The position numbers and the translations under genes are program-made. From the NCBI RefSeq assembly GCF_905220365.1, contig NC_061137.1, forward strand, positions 13,420,001 to 13,484,000: a stretch of 64,000 nucleotides of DNA, given 5' to 3'. The notes beneath the pieces are model-generated. The model was given only the letters and a program-made list of their open reading frames with translations, did not search any database and was not told the origin of the DNA. Shown piece after piece: positions 34,519-45,253 of this stretch; the first letter of the stretch is position 1, and every line of letters begins with the position of its first letter. This stretch comes from Vanessa cardui (taxonomy: Eukaryota > Arthropoda > Insecta > Lepidoptera > Nymphalidae).

Positions 34519-34748
34519 TGACGACCTACTTGGTCGAGTCGAGTATACACTGGTTTTCATGGGTAAGCCGCTTCCGATACGTGTTCGATTCCCGGACGAG
34601 TCGATTTAGATATAATTCATTAGTTTTCTGTGTTATCTTTGGGTGTTACCGTTGTTACTTGTGATTTTCCATAACTTAAGTGCTTAGCTGCTTACATTTG
34701 GATCAGAGTGTGAATGTATGCGATGCTATCCAATATTTATTTAATATA
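34519..34748 (+). mobile_element. SINE-B copy, diverged
   Basis: Full length: tgacgacctacttggtcgag, B box gttcgattcccgg, ttgtgattttccataactta and acatttggatcagagtgtga. Confidence 0.8.
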
Positions 34749-35124
34749 TTCATATTCTTGATTAGTATAGATAATATATCTATCTATATATATTTACTAT
34801 AGACTATTATTATTACCTATCAGTATTAGTCAGCCTTACGAAAGCGAAGATAACACAGAGACAGATAACGTCGTTAGAGGCATTTTGATGTCTTGCCCTC
34901 TCGCTTTATTGAAGGTTTGGTCTTCCGGAAGAAGAGAGCATTGAATCATTGCGTTGATATTGCAACAACGCGGGTCACGCTGTCATGGGCACAGCGTCGA
35001 AGTTGCCGCACGCAGGGTAATTACTACTTGCACTGTTGTCAAACTGTGTGCCTCATGTACATTGCATCGCACTGAGGCACTTGTACCTTCTTTCTGAATT
35101 CTTCTACCTTTGTAAATGAGGTAT
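34749..35124. other. Spacer with a GC-richer open frame
   Basis: A 60-codon frame (34893-35075, +) lies in a locally GC-richer stretch. No recognised domain. Confidence 0.35.
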
Positions 35125-35306
35125 CATGTGATCGGAGTAAGGAAAACTGCTCGTGTCTAATTTCATGAAAATTCTGCCACATGTGCATTCCACCAACCCG
35201 CATTGGAACAACGTGGTGGAATATATTCCAAACCCTCTCCTTTATGGAAGAAGAGGCCTTAGCCCAACAGTGGGAAATTTACAGGTTGTTACTGTACTGT
35301 ACTGTG
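35125..35306 (+). mobile_element. SINE-A, 5'-truncated, with variant tail
   Basis: Starts at the aaggaaaactgctcgtgtct region and ends with gggaaatttacaggttgtta and a TACTG-repeat tail (ctgtactgtactg), a variant of the TACTT tail. Confidence 0.85.
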
Positions 35307-36019
35307 ATTGGCTCCTGTTTAGTGTTGTTAGTGTGACGGCTTCACTATCAATTACTCCAATCTCAAAATCTGATGGGAAATCCATACGAGAAGCAACAGT
35401 TTAATTAGAGGATATTGGCATGTTACCAAATCTCATTTATTTCCTCCTTCTTGGTTAGTGATTGAGTCGGGCCGGGCCGACAAGTAGTAACAGTCAGTCT
35501 GAAGCTGGAAATAGAAATAGAAACTTTACTTTTCTTTACTTGCATGCTATGATATATCCTGTGTCGGCCATTTTCCCTTGGGCCACCTTTCGAAATCGGT
35601 CGGGCGAAATCGGTCAAGAGGACATAGGGACTAAAGGGACAGATTAGGGCTTAAACAGAGATTTAAATTAGTGAGAAACTCATAAACTATTTATTTACTT
35701 CCTAATATGAAGACAAACAGTTATAAAAAATAAAGATATTTAAAAAAATCACAAACCAATCAAGTTTTTACAAATAAGTAAAACATAAGTCGTAATATAG
35801 CAGATTCTTATATACATACATATATACACTAAAAACTAAAACGATAAATTAAAAACAAATTAATTAAAATTTCATGCAATACGACCCAATTAATATTCGC
35901 CGAGTAAAAAAGTCTAGAACATAAATATTTTTAAGTTCATAATGAATTTTAACTTTTATTTATTATAATGAGCAAAGAAATAAAACAAAATAATTGAATT
36001 TATCATTATGCTTACATAA
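35307..36019. other. Non-coding, nothing recognised
   Basis: AT-rich towards 36 kb; two overlapping chance frames at 35423-35647. Confidence 0.45.
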
Positions 36020-36286
36020 TATTCAAACTGCTATAGTTGATAAAATTGGACTAAGATATTGTATAACAAAATAGCGTAGATTTGCGAAATCTTTAATCAC
36101 TTTAAGAATAAATCTAAGCATCCGATATGCCGTTCCAACAAAGTAATCATGATATTTAAATAACAGCTTGTGATCTTTCGATCGATGGTCACACCCAAAT
36201 CTCTCAACAAACATAAAAGGTTTTCATTTAGTATACAATAGACAACGCCAGTTATTGTATAATTTTTTACATATTCTGCATCAATA
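36020..36286 (-). pseudogene. LINE reverse-transcriptase thumb/C-terminal remnant
   Basis: The minus strand keeps, in one frame, NYTITGVVYCILNENLLCLL then RDLGVTIDRKITS. After a frameshift another frame reads AYRMLRFILKVIKDFANLRY then LSPILSTIAV. These match the block after the reverse-transcriptase core of jockey/CR1-like LINEs (RDLGVTFDSKL, then A.RMLGFI.R..KDF, then L.YNSLVRSILEY). At least one frameshift and a stop make it non-functional. A SINE-A abuts its upstream end. Confidence 0.85.
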
Positions 36287-36287
36287 G

Positions 36288-36570
36288 CCTGTAAAATTAT
36301 CACTGATAGAAGCCCTTAGCCCTTAGGGCTTCCTCTCCTTTTAAGGAGAAGGATTGGAGCATATTCCACCCCGATGCTCCAATTCGGGTTGGTCGAATAC
36401 ACGTGTGGCAGAATTTCTGTGAAATTAGACACATGCAGGTTTTTTCATTACCGTGCAAGAGATGAATTATAATCACAAATTAAGCACTTGAAAATACCGT
36501 GGCGCTTGCCTGGGTTTGAACCCGCAATCATCGGTTAAGACGCTCGCGTTATAACAACTCATCTCGCTCT
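36288..36570 (-). mobile_element. SINE-A copy, diverged
   Basis: Minus copy with a clear B box (gggtttgaacccgcaatcat). The head is damaged (ttataacaactcatctcgct), and the body carries an extra segment cccttagcccttagggct. Confidence 0.8.
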
Positions 36571-37159
36571 TATATTCTAATAACAAACAATATTTGATAT
36601 TTTTATGAGATAATTAACAAATGAAAAGAAATTTGTGCTTGCCAGCAGGCATTGACTATATAACCACAATGTGTTGATATTTCTTGTAGTAACAGTCTAT
36701 GAGCGATGCCTAATTACCATAGTTCACCAAGTCTGCCTTCATATGAACTTTGAAACAAGTTAAAATAATAATAATTACACTAGAATTTCCTTATTTCACG
36801 ACATCAGCTGAGGTGGAACAAACGTTGGCTGTAAATAAAATTGATTAAGTTACCTCTCGTTAATTCAATAAGGAGCCCTGCACTTCATACCGAGCCTCGA
36901 CAGAGCGGTCCCTGGAGGCTACCGCTTACATTTTCCCGAAGGCGTTATTATTCTCTTATGAAATATTGAGACTTAGTGTTACATTTATGGTTCTCGTCGC
37001 TCAATATTATATCATGTTTAACATGATTTATTTTTATTGAATGACTCGCTCTGAATGATATCGGTATTAAATCGTTTGAATAAAATAAATCTGTTATAAT
37101 AAGTTCATGAGGTACAATGTCGTTTACGCCTTTATAGACTTTAAATGTTACCTTTCAGT
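36571..37159. other. Non-coding, nothing certain
   Basis: Weak rep-C words at about 36640-36740 (gttgatatttcttgtagtaa). A GC-richer patch lies at 36880-36950. Nothing firm. Confidence 0.4.
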
Positions 37160-37275
37160 TGTACTACTTTATTCAAGTAGGCTTTTAGAAGCATTTATTA
37201 ATCATCATTTAACATTTTAATTAAACCAAAGGTTCGGAAAGTAGATTTTACCGGGAAGAACCAGTAAGAAACGCA
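37160..37275 (-). mobile_element. LINE-D 3' end fragment
   Basis: Keeps tttattcaagtaggctttta, aaaggttcggaaagtagatt and ccgggaagaaccagtaagaa. A second scrap (aatcaaatcaaaacccttta) lies at 37365-37430. Confidence 0.7.
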
Positions 37276-37479
37276 TATATATACTCGGATACGTTAATGG
37301 TGTAACTTTTTTAATACATTAAAAAACCTAATATAAACTTATACTATAGCTGTAATATTAAAAACGAATCAAATCAAAACCCTTTATTCAATCGAAACGG
37401 CTTCATATGATTTTGTGATGCGCACCCTTCATTAATAAACCATAACATTAAATTTTGACAAGTGAAACCTTGATAGCTA

Positions 37480-37610
37480 ACCTATACTAATATGATAATA
37501 AAGAAAGTAACTCTTTTCACTTATATGTCGTTCAGTCACGACCAAGTTATTGAACTGAATTAGATGAAATTTGATGTGAAATATGCTTGAACCCCAAGGA
37601 TAGTCAAACG
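37480..37610 (+). mobile_element. Hel-G-like 5' part, decayed
   Basis: Reads tactaatatgataataaag, agtaactcttttcactta, gaactgaattagatgaaatt and cttgaaccccaagga, in the order of Hel-G. Confidence 0.5.
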
Positions 37611-38269
37611 TGACCAACTCCTGCAACACAAGGGAAGCCGTGAGCTACCACTAGTGTTGAATAAGTACAGGTCAAGTAATCTTAGGTTTTTTATTTATGA
37701 AGTAATAGCTTTTTATAATAAAAGCTTATAAGAATAATATTCACGAGTACACGAGACAAAAGCTATTATATTTAGCGAAGAAAGCAATAAATAACAGAAG
37801 AAGTAATATATCATCGTGCAGTAAATGTACCTTCGGGAAAATCCGAAGGTTTTCTCGTCGAGACCGCTCCGTAAATACAGCTGAGATCAAGAACAAAAAT
37901 CTTAAGACTGATTTTATTACACGACTAGCTTTTGCCCGCATCATCGCCCGGGTTTTAACCTTATTAGACTCTCGTCTCGAATATATAGTGGTCTGTGGGT
38001 CTGATATCTCTGGGTTCTATCGACATAATGAATTCTTCGTCTATAAGATAGACGAAGAATTTGTTGTTGAATGTGTTCTGATGCATCAATTATTCAGCCG
38101 TCATACTAACTAATAGTATAATTAAACAAATGTTATTGAAGGCACCATTCATTCCGTCACAGATTTTTCTTCGAAACATCAACAGTTCTTTGTTGATAAG
38201 TATGGCTTGTTACAAATTGAGGGTGACGCAGTGTAACTAGCCCGCAGTTACACTGGTTCACCTAACAGA
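37611..38269. other. Spacer with a hairpin
   Basis: Holds the perfect hairpin at 38031-38061. A Helitron-like end (actagcttttgcccgcatca) occurs at about 37921-37945. Confidence 0.4.
38031..38061. repeat. Perfect 14-bp hairpin, 3-nt loop
   Basis: aattcttcgtctat is followed by aag and then its exact reverse complement. Function unknown; too short a stem for a typical pre-miRNA. Confidence 0.85.
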
Positions 38270-38390
38270 CACAACGTTTTAGTGTCCAAGGTTTAATGAC
38301 GATGTTAGGTATGGTTAATATTTATTCTTATAGTTCAAATGACAATCGGCTATGACAACTTACCACAAGGTAAAGGGCCAGTTGGCAGTC
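38270..38390 (+). repeat. rep-C, decayed
   Basis: Traces: gtgtccaaggtttaatgacg, atggttaatatttattctta and aaagggcca. Confidence 0.45.
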
Positions 38391-38874
38391 GATTTGACTA
38401 TTACAAGTAACTTCTATGTACAAATTAAACATAAAGGTATCGCATCTTTGATCTCATGATTGGTTAATGAGTTTTACGTCATTAGGATTATCCACGTCAC
38501 ATGATTGATTGTTAATTTGTTTCTTTTGTTTCTTTGGTTGTGCATTTTTATACCTGTAAAGTTTAAATGGCCTCTCGTTAAAGTAGATTCAAGGAAAACG
38601 TTTAAAACATAACTTACATAAAGATAAAAAATGTATAAATTTTTATTGCATAAAATATCGTTTCCAAAACCTTCAAGCGTCGTGGCTGGAAGTAATTCAC
38701 TGGACGACAGATCTGTCGCCTCGAAGTAACAGAATGGCTATTATACGTCATACTACTCATAGGATACGCGTACAGTTATTTTATTTATTGTAATTTTTCT
38801 ATTAAAGATTGGTTGTAAGTTTTAAATTATTATTGTTTCTTTCCAATATTTTTACAAATATACCTTTTTAATGC
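38391..38874. other. Non-coding, nothing recognised
   Basis: Nothing recognised. Confidence 0.45.
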
Positions 38875-39102
38875 TGATGGGCCACCTGGTGGTAAGTGGT
38901 CACCACCATAGACATAGATACATAGACAATGGCGCTGTAAGAAACGTACCTAATTATTTTTTTGCTTTCATCGCCAATACCCCGACCTTGGGAACTAAGA
39001 TGTTATATCCCTTGTGCCTGCAGTTACACTAGCTCACTCACCATTCAAACAAAAACACAACAATACCAAGTACCTGTGTTTTGCGGTAGAATATCTAAGC
39101 TA
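38875..39102 (-). repeat. rep-C with a small internal duplication
   Basis: Minus copy. It contains catagacatagatacatagac where other copies have a single catagacaatg, and an insertion of T-rich sequence near 38955. Confidence 0.75.
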
Positions 39103-39600
39103 AGCTGTTGGTTGTATTATATTTTTAAAGTAAGTTTATTACTTTTATTTTAAATTTCTCTAAATATTAAAAGTCATAAAGTTCCGGAATTTTATACGGT
39201 TTTCTGTAATGTACGGAGTGATTAATGAGGAAGGTTTAAGTGCATTCGTTATGATTTTGATCAAAAATTATACCGACCGTTAGTGACGTATATTGCAATA
39301 TTAAGTTTAATTAAATTCTTATTGTACACGTGCGAAGCCGTGTCTGTAAAAAAAAACTTTTAATAGTGTTTTTACAAGATTATAAATTAATAATAATTAA
39401 TAATAAGATATTTCAATCCATTTCTGGTTTATTGAACATCGCCTGACCGTATTTCGCTGCCTTCCGCCAAAATTGGAATGACGGCTTGACGTATGGCGTT
39501 CGGATACTCACACTAAATCTCCTTTAATATGATTATCTTAATACCGTGATCGTCTCAGCTACAGTTGTGATTGTAAAGAATCCGATTGTACAGCATACAC
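39103..39600. other. Non-coding, nothing recognised
   Basis: AT-rich; a GC-richer patch lies at 39435-39510. Confidence 0.4.
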
Positions 39601-40078
39601 GATAGCATAAATACACTAACACAAGTACAGAAAATGTTTTCTTTACTCTCTTTTCTTTACTCGCCAAGTTTCCGACTCCGCAAAGTCAATAGATCCTTCT
39701 TGGGGCAAGGTATCCGTTTTTATAATAAAATTCCGCAGAAATTTTTAACTTTGCCGTTTAGTAAATTCAAATCGTTTGTTAAAAATACATTGGAAGAAAA
39801 AGCATACTATTCGATACAAGATTTTGTAGATGATAAAAAGCGTGGAGTTAATACCTGTTGACTTCCAAGCAGGATACATTAATTGAAATAATTGTATTTA
39901 ATTAACATGACGTTGTATTTTTTAAATGTTAAAAAAGAGTAACTACTGAGTTTCTTGCCGGTTCTTCTCGGTAGAATCTACTTTCCGAACCGGTGGTAGC
40001 TTCACTTAATTGTAAAATGACGATTCAAAAGTGCTTATAAAAGCCTACTTGAATAAAGTTTATTTTGATTTTGATTTT
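39601..40078 (+). mobile_element. LINE-D with its ORF C-terminus attached
   Basis: The open frame ends at TGA 39859-39861. Its last about 55 residues (VNRSFLGQGIRFYNKIPQKF, then LPFSKFKSFVKNTLEEKAYY, then KKRGVNTC) have the form of the C-terminus of jockey/CR1-like LINE ORF2 proteins (SFLG..I.FYNKIP, KFK..VK..L..KAYY). It is followed without a break by the tail gactttccaagcagg ... gattttgattttttg found in all LINE-D copies. The endonuclease and reverse-transcriptase domains are missing, so it is a 5'-truncated, non-autonomous copy. It is the key to naming the other LINE-D tails in the window. Confidence 0.88.
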
Positions 40079-40177
40079 TTGACTTTCACTTTTCACGTTT
40101 GGATAGGAAATCCGACTCTATCCGAACGAATTCGGGCACAGGATTAACAGATTGTCAAAGATCAAACCAAACAATGC

Positions 40178-40280
40178 AACGCTTACTTGGTAGTAGGGCT
40201 TTGTGCAAGTCTTTTTGGGTACGGCTCCTGGTTTTCCCAAGCTGGTGGCGAATGGGTAACATCCCTTATATTACCGCTTG
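40178..40280 (+). repeat. rep-C, rearranged fragment
   Basis: Starts normally (cttggtagtagggctttgtg) then jumps to ttcccaagctggtggcgaat, lacking the middle. Confidence 0.65.
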
Positions 40281-40660
40281 TTAATATTTCATATACGTTC
40301 ATCAAGCGGCAAAATTTAAATAACTAAAAGACTATATGGAATAAGCCGTACATACAATATAAATATTTTTTTTATTTCTTATGAGAGAGTTTGATATATC
40401 TATCTCTTTCTGTAACCCGACGCTCTTGATTAATTTGAAAACTATATATTTATGTCGACGTAATGTTTCACTAGCTTTATATTCAAAGGTGACAATGACT
40501 GATGCATTTCATGACCTGCGACCAGGGGTAAGTTCCCTCGGGTAATTTATGCGCGCTGTTTAGAGTACATATAACACGCGCTTCAACCGACTTCTAAAAC
40601 GCTATCAGTACGACAAGTATGTATGCAACATTGTAAAAATCAAATTGTATTCGAGTAATA
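40281..40660. other. Non-coding, nothing recognised
   Basis: Nothing recognised. Confidence 0.45.
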
Positions 40661-40869
40661 TCGACCCGCCCCATAATGCTCATACTAAATATACTGCACA
40701 ATTTTTCTGATTTATTTATTATATTGTCCATATATTATATACAAAAACGTTCTTCTCGGATCACTTTATCTATTAAAAAAATCCGCATCAAAATCCGTTG
40801 CGTAATTTTAAAGCTAAGCATACATAGGCAGATAGATGTAAGCTACTTTGCTTTATAGTACTTATATGA
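40661..40869 (-). mobile_element. Hel-F copy
   Basis: Minus copy from cgacccgcccc, through tattgtccatatattatata and atccgcatcaaaatccgttg, to the GA end at 40868-40869 followed by T, which is the TC terminus on the minus strand. The CTAG end is lost. Confidence 0.75.
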
Positions 40870-40994
40870 TGATGATCCATTTAGGCTTCCAAGCACGTGC
40901 GCTTAATTTCATAATTGTATGTTTGTATGTTTGTCCGCGAATTTCTCAAAAACCGAACCGAACAGAGTAGGTTTCATTGAAATAAGTCAAGTAG

Positions 40995-41303
40995 TAAGAG
41001 TCGATATGGCCCAGTGGTTAGAATGCGTGCATGTTAACCGATGATTGCGGGTTCAAACCCAGGCAAGCACCGCTGAATCATGTGCTTAATTTGTCTTTAT
41101 AATTCATCTCGTGCTCAGCGGTGAAGGAAAACATCGCGAGGAAACCTGCATGTGACAAATTTCATAGAAATTCTGCCACATGTGTATTCCACCAACCCGT
41201 ATTGGAACAGCGTGGTGGAATATGTTCCAAAACCTTCTCCTCAAAGGGAGAGGAGGCCTTTAGCCCAGCAGTGGGAATTTACAGGCAGTTGTTGTTGTTG
41301 TTG
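40995..41303 (+). mobile_element. SINE-A copy with target-site duplication
   Basis: Near-consensus copy with a GTT tail and the 12-bp duplication taagtcaagtag at 40983-40994 and 41304-41315. Probably one of the youngest copies here. Confidence 0.93.
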
Positions 41304-41315
41304 TAAGTCAAGTAG

Positions 41316-41934
41316 ATTCATAGATATATTTAGTTTTATTTTTAGTTCACTAAGTGTTTCTAGTATATTGAGGTCGTTTTATTGTTTTAAAAAATAATTC
41401 GAATATTTATTTTCAAACTAGTTTTTAATATAACCTACATTCTTCGAAATATCGCTTTGTCAATTAATTAAATAAAATTCAACGTAAAAAATATTTATAA
41501 TTTAGGCGTATAACTTGTTGCGAAGATTTGTTATTTGTTGTTTTTCGTGATTTATGAATAATAATTTAACTGTATTTAATTAATATAATATAATTTATAA
41601 AGTAGCTGTATTATTTAATTTATGGTAATCAACTGCTGAGTTGTTTTTTATTAGATGAATACCGAACCGGTGTTAACAGTGAATGAATTTAATCTTGTCA
41701 AATAACGTTACATATGTAAATATTTTTTTAGTAATGAACCAGCGATATAACACAGCCAATACAAATATTTTATATTATAACAAGAACTAAATCTCTTAAA
41801 TGTTCATAAAGGTTTGATTTGGTCTTCCATCAGAACCAAATCAAACCTCAACACAGAACAGTCATGCAGAGAGTGAGTATAACTGGCCATAGGAAATACA
41901 GTAGCAGTAATTAAATATCCTATGGCGGGCTCCT
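41316..41934. other. Spacer with a hairpin
   Basis: AT-rich; holds the hairpin at 41810-41848 and a weak LINE-D trace near 41636-41690. Confidence 0.4.
41810..41848. repeat. Perfect 14-bp hairpin, 11-nt loop
   Basis: aggtttgatttggt at 41810-41823 is exactly complementary to 41835-41848. Function unknown. Confidence 0.85.
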
Positions 41935-42150
41935 AATGGAGAGGATACTTTCTGAGGAAAAGGTTTGGAGTTTACCCCACCACGCTGCGCTAATGCGGGT
42001 TTATGGATATACATGGGAGATACACTCGCCACATATAGATTTCCTGAGGTTGCTTTCTTTCACACATGATTATTATTATCCACGCATTAAGCACGTGGAA
42101 TTTCAGTACATGAGCAGGTTTGAACTCAGAATCATTAATTGAGATCCATA
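41935..42150 (-). mobile_element. SINE-A, decayed full-length copy
   Basis: Traces in order: cctaatggagaggatacttt, ccaccacgctgcgctaatgc, gatttcctgaggttgctttc and gcaggtttgaactcagaatc. Confidence 0.6.
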
Positions 42151-43253
42151 GAGTCAACACATATACACATATATGTATACCGAGATGATTTCCTAAATCA
42201 ATAAGCTGGGTTAACTGGTTATGCGAGATTAAAAATATTATCATAACAAGGAAGAATATTAACATAACATGAAAAAATAATGGTAGTTAATTATGTTTCC
42301 ATTTCAATTATTATACTTAACAACATTCCTATTACCTCCCTATAATTAAACTTAAAGCTTGTATTTGGAGAGTGTATTTAGTTTATTGTACACCAATTAA
42401 TAAATAATTTAGATATGAATTGAAAAAGATGCACAAGAGGAGGACTTATCGCTAAAACACGGATTTCTTCCAGGCAACCTTAAGCCAGAGGAGAGAAACA
42501 GATAAAGAAAGACCTCTGTACAAAACAGGTATAATCATAATAAATAAATACAATGAAATATTAATATATTTAAAACCTAAATTAATTTACAGTACCTGAT
42601 ATCGAAAACACATTCATAAATGTACTTCTCTAGTGAGATATAAAATAATATATAATAAACTATATATACTCTATTTAAATAAGATATAGAGATATTGTAA
42701 CCATATATTTTGATGTAGCTCTACTATTACGCACTATAGTACCTGATTAAAATCAGGAATATGTAAAGTATTAAAATAATACAACATAGAATACAAAATT
42801 CCAGTCCACTAATATGTCATCGACGACGTTCAAAACGCTATTTTTCCGCAAAACCTTACCGAATAATGAATATCATTAATTAAACAGGATCTCAATATCG
42901 ATATCGCGTCAATTAACTGTAAAGTTGTTTATTTTTTTATGTCTTTGATCTTATTATCTTAACCGGTTATTTGTTAACGTTGATATCACCGATTATCGTT
43001 CGTCGAGCTTGTGTATCCCTGGCTAATGGTCCCCGGGCGACAAAGCTTAGACACTCCCGTGGGCGCTATCGCCTCTACCGGTAATAGGTATTACTAACTG
43101 TCATATTTATGGCTTTTCAACTCCCATAAAACTTCTTGACTAAAAGTAAAACATAGACCTAGTTAGACATAGATCTATCGGCTAGTTTAGTCCTGCTGTT
43201 ATCAGTATATACGTCACAATTTCTGGAAATATCGTAGTATTCGCGACCATACA
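42151..43253. other. Long spacer
   Basis: At about 42425-42515 the words gaggaggacttatcgctaaa and cttccaggcaaccttaagcc recall a dispersed lepidopteran repeat. A GC-richer patch lies at 43005-43090. No gene recognised. Confidence 0.4.
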
Positions 43254-43505
43254 TCATAATTGCATACTATAAAACAAAGTCGCTTACCGCTGTCTGTCCC
43301 TATTTATGCTTAGATCTTTAGAATTACGCAGCGGATTTTGATGCGGTCTTTTTTAATAGATAGAGTGATTCGAGAGAAGAGATTTTTGTATATAATATAT
43401 GGACAATATACTAAAGAAACTCTGACAATTTTAGTTTCTAATGTGACGTCGTAAAAAAACAATTTCTGTAGTATATTTACTATCGGTATTGCACTCGTGC
43501 AAAGT
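43254..43505 (+). mobile_element. Hel-F, 3' terminus lost
   Basis: Begins TC after a host A. It carries ataaaacaaagtcgcttacc, gcggattttgatgcggtctt and tagatagagtgattcgagag, and ends at gcactcgtgcaaag without CTAG. Confidence 0.78.
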
Positions 43506-43834
43506 AATTCATACCGTGACTGTAAACAGTGTTATTCTTTAAAATAATAAAGCCCAAGAGTAATAAATACACTTGGGGAGAAAGCTCGGAGCTTCGACAA
43601 CCCTGTTCCAAAATTACACACACATATCGCACTATTTGTCCAATACATGCTGTTCTTTAAGTATTAGCACACGGGTTTTGTTTTAAACATACATTGAAAT
43701 AAATTAAAAAAAAAAAACCTTTAAATAGACTAGGGCGTATTTTTCTCGGCCTCTAAACGACATTTATTACGAGCGCATTTCGGTTCGACGACACTTAAAC
43801 GTACGAACATTATCATACATGAATTATTGACAGC
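43506..43834. other. Possible promoter/5' UTR region of the next exon
   Basis: 43735-43834 is GC-richer than its surroundings (ctcggcctctaaacgaca, attacgagcgcatttcggtt). It may be the leader of the exon that starts at 43835; no TATA box is obvious. Confidence 0.3.
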
Positions 43835-43930
43835 ATGGAAAATGACGCAAAGATGTATTCAGAAAACAAGTTCTTAGACGGAGTTAATGGTGCGGAGCTG
43901 AGATCGAAACTTCGCCGGAACCGCTTAAAG
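43835..43930 (+). CDS. Probable first coding exon of an unidentified gene
   Basis: ATG at 43835 has A at -3 and G at +4 and follows an in-frame TGA at 43820-43822. The frame stays open for exactly 32 codons to AAG followed by GTGAGTTAT, a near-ideal splice donor. The peptide starts MENDAKMYSENKFLDGV and ends NGAELRSKLRRNRLK: acidic and polar first, then strongly basic. Base composition is closer to coding than the neighbouring repeats. I do not recognise the protein and there is no signal peptide. If real, the intron is phase 0 and the next exon lies downstream, perhaps beyond 64 kb. A possible acceptor (ttattgacag, ending at 43833) would alternatively make it an internal or second exon. Confidence 0.5.
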
Positions 43931-44052
43931 GTGAGTTATAGCAAACTTTGCGTCTAGTGTCGAACCAAACCGCTGACGTTGACTTAACCCGCTGACACGG
44001 ATCAATGTGTGCTTTAAAATATGTATATACGTTAGATTAGATATGTAGATAT

Positions 44053-44293
44053 CGAATGAGATGGCCCAGTCATTAGAACGAGTGCATTTTTAACCGATTA
44101 TTACGGGTTCAAATTCTGGCAAGCGCCATTGAGTTTTCAAGTGCTTAATTTGTGTTTATGATTGATCTCTTGCTCGGTTGAGAAGGAAACCTGCATCTGC
44201 TCATCCAACTCACATTGGAGCAGGGTGGGGAATTGTGCTCGAAACCTCCTCGAAGGGAGAGGAGGCATTAGCCCAGCATTGGGAAATTTACCA
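44053..44293 (+). mobile_element. SINE-A, diverged with deletions
   Basis: Head cgaatgagatggcccagtca, B box gggttcaaattc, and 3' part gagaggaggcattagcccag. The middle is shortened. Confidence 0.8.
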
Positions 44294-44339
44294 TGTGATA
44301 ATATTCTTAATGTGAGATATATAGATTTATTTTATATAG

Positions 44340-44502
44340 ATAGGCAAATGCACCACCTGATAGTTAATTGTCACTACCACCCATGAAAATGGCAAAGCAA
44401 TAAAGGGAACCTTATTGCTTCCCTTAAAATGGAGCACAACAATACTCGGTATGGATGATTGGTGCGAGTGTTACCTAACCAGATTAATTTAGCCAAAGCT
44501 CC
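44340..44502 (-). repeat. rep-C, decayed
   Basis: Keeps ccacctgatagttaattgtc, gcacaacaatactcggtatg and cagattaatttagccaaagc. Confidence 0.6.
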
Positions 44503-44634
44503 ACCAAGTACAACCCCGCCACAAGGCAGTACTGCAACTTGTATAGATATACCTAGCTAGGTATTATATTTAATTACTCAGAGGAAGTTCTTGGACCCCA
44601 AATTGGAAGCTGAACGATACACCTATTTAGGACA

Positions 44635-44797
44635 TAATCAAATCTAATCAAAATATACTACATTCACATAGGCCTTTAAAAGCGCTTTTGAATCGTCATT
44701 TAACAATTAAGTGAAACTACCACCGATTCAGATAGAACATTCTACTGAGAAGAACCAGCAAAAACACAGTTGTTACTCTTTTTCAACATTTAATAAA
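44635..44797 (-). mobile_element. LINE-D 3' end
   Basis: Keeps ttttgaatcgtcatttaaca, ctgagaagaaccagcaaaaa and tactctttttcaacatttaa. Confidence 0.8.
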
Positions 44798-45253
44798 TCA
44801 AATATAATCTTTATTTGTTTTTAATTTTCTTTTTTAAATTGTGCCGTATCCTTAATAAAAATGTATATCTTACTTTTATTGCGTAAAATAGACGATCAGT
44901 GTGCAAACCGCTCTACATGATCGCCGATATAATTTATGTAAAATGACAATAATATACGATATACATTCAATATTCGAACTAATTCATTAGTCATTCGGTC
45001 TTCGCGATATACAATCGCCAAGACAAGTACGCATTCGTGATCCAAGCCGTTTGGATTACGTACTTTTAGCCGGAGACTCCACATGCGTGGAATTCGTAAT
45101 ACTTATGAAAATATGTGTGTCTTGGGACACCCAGATGGGACGAACTCGCTTTTGCTATGTTATATTATGTTTTAAGCAAAATACATCATAAAATAATGAC
45201 CAACGTTTGAAAGTATTTAGAAGATAAGAAATAAATTTGTTATTAAATTCACC
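44798..45253. other. Non-coding, nothing recognised
   Basis: A 62-codon minus frame (44896-45084) has no recognised feature. Confidence 0.4.
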
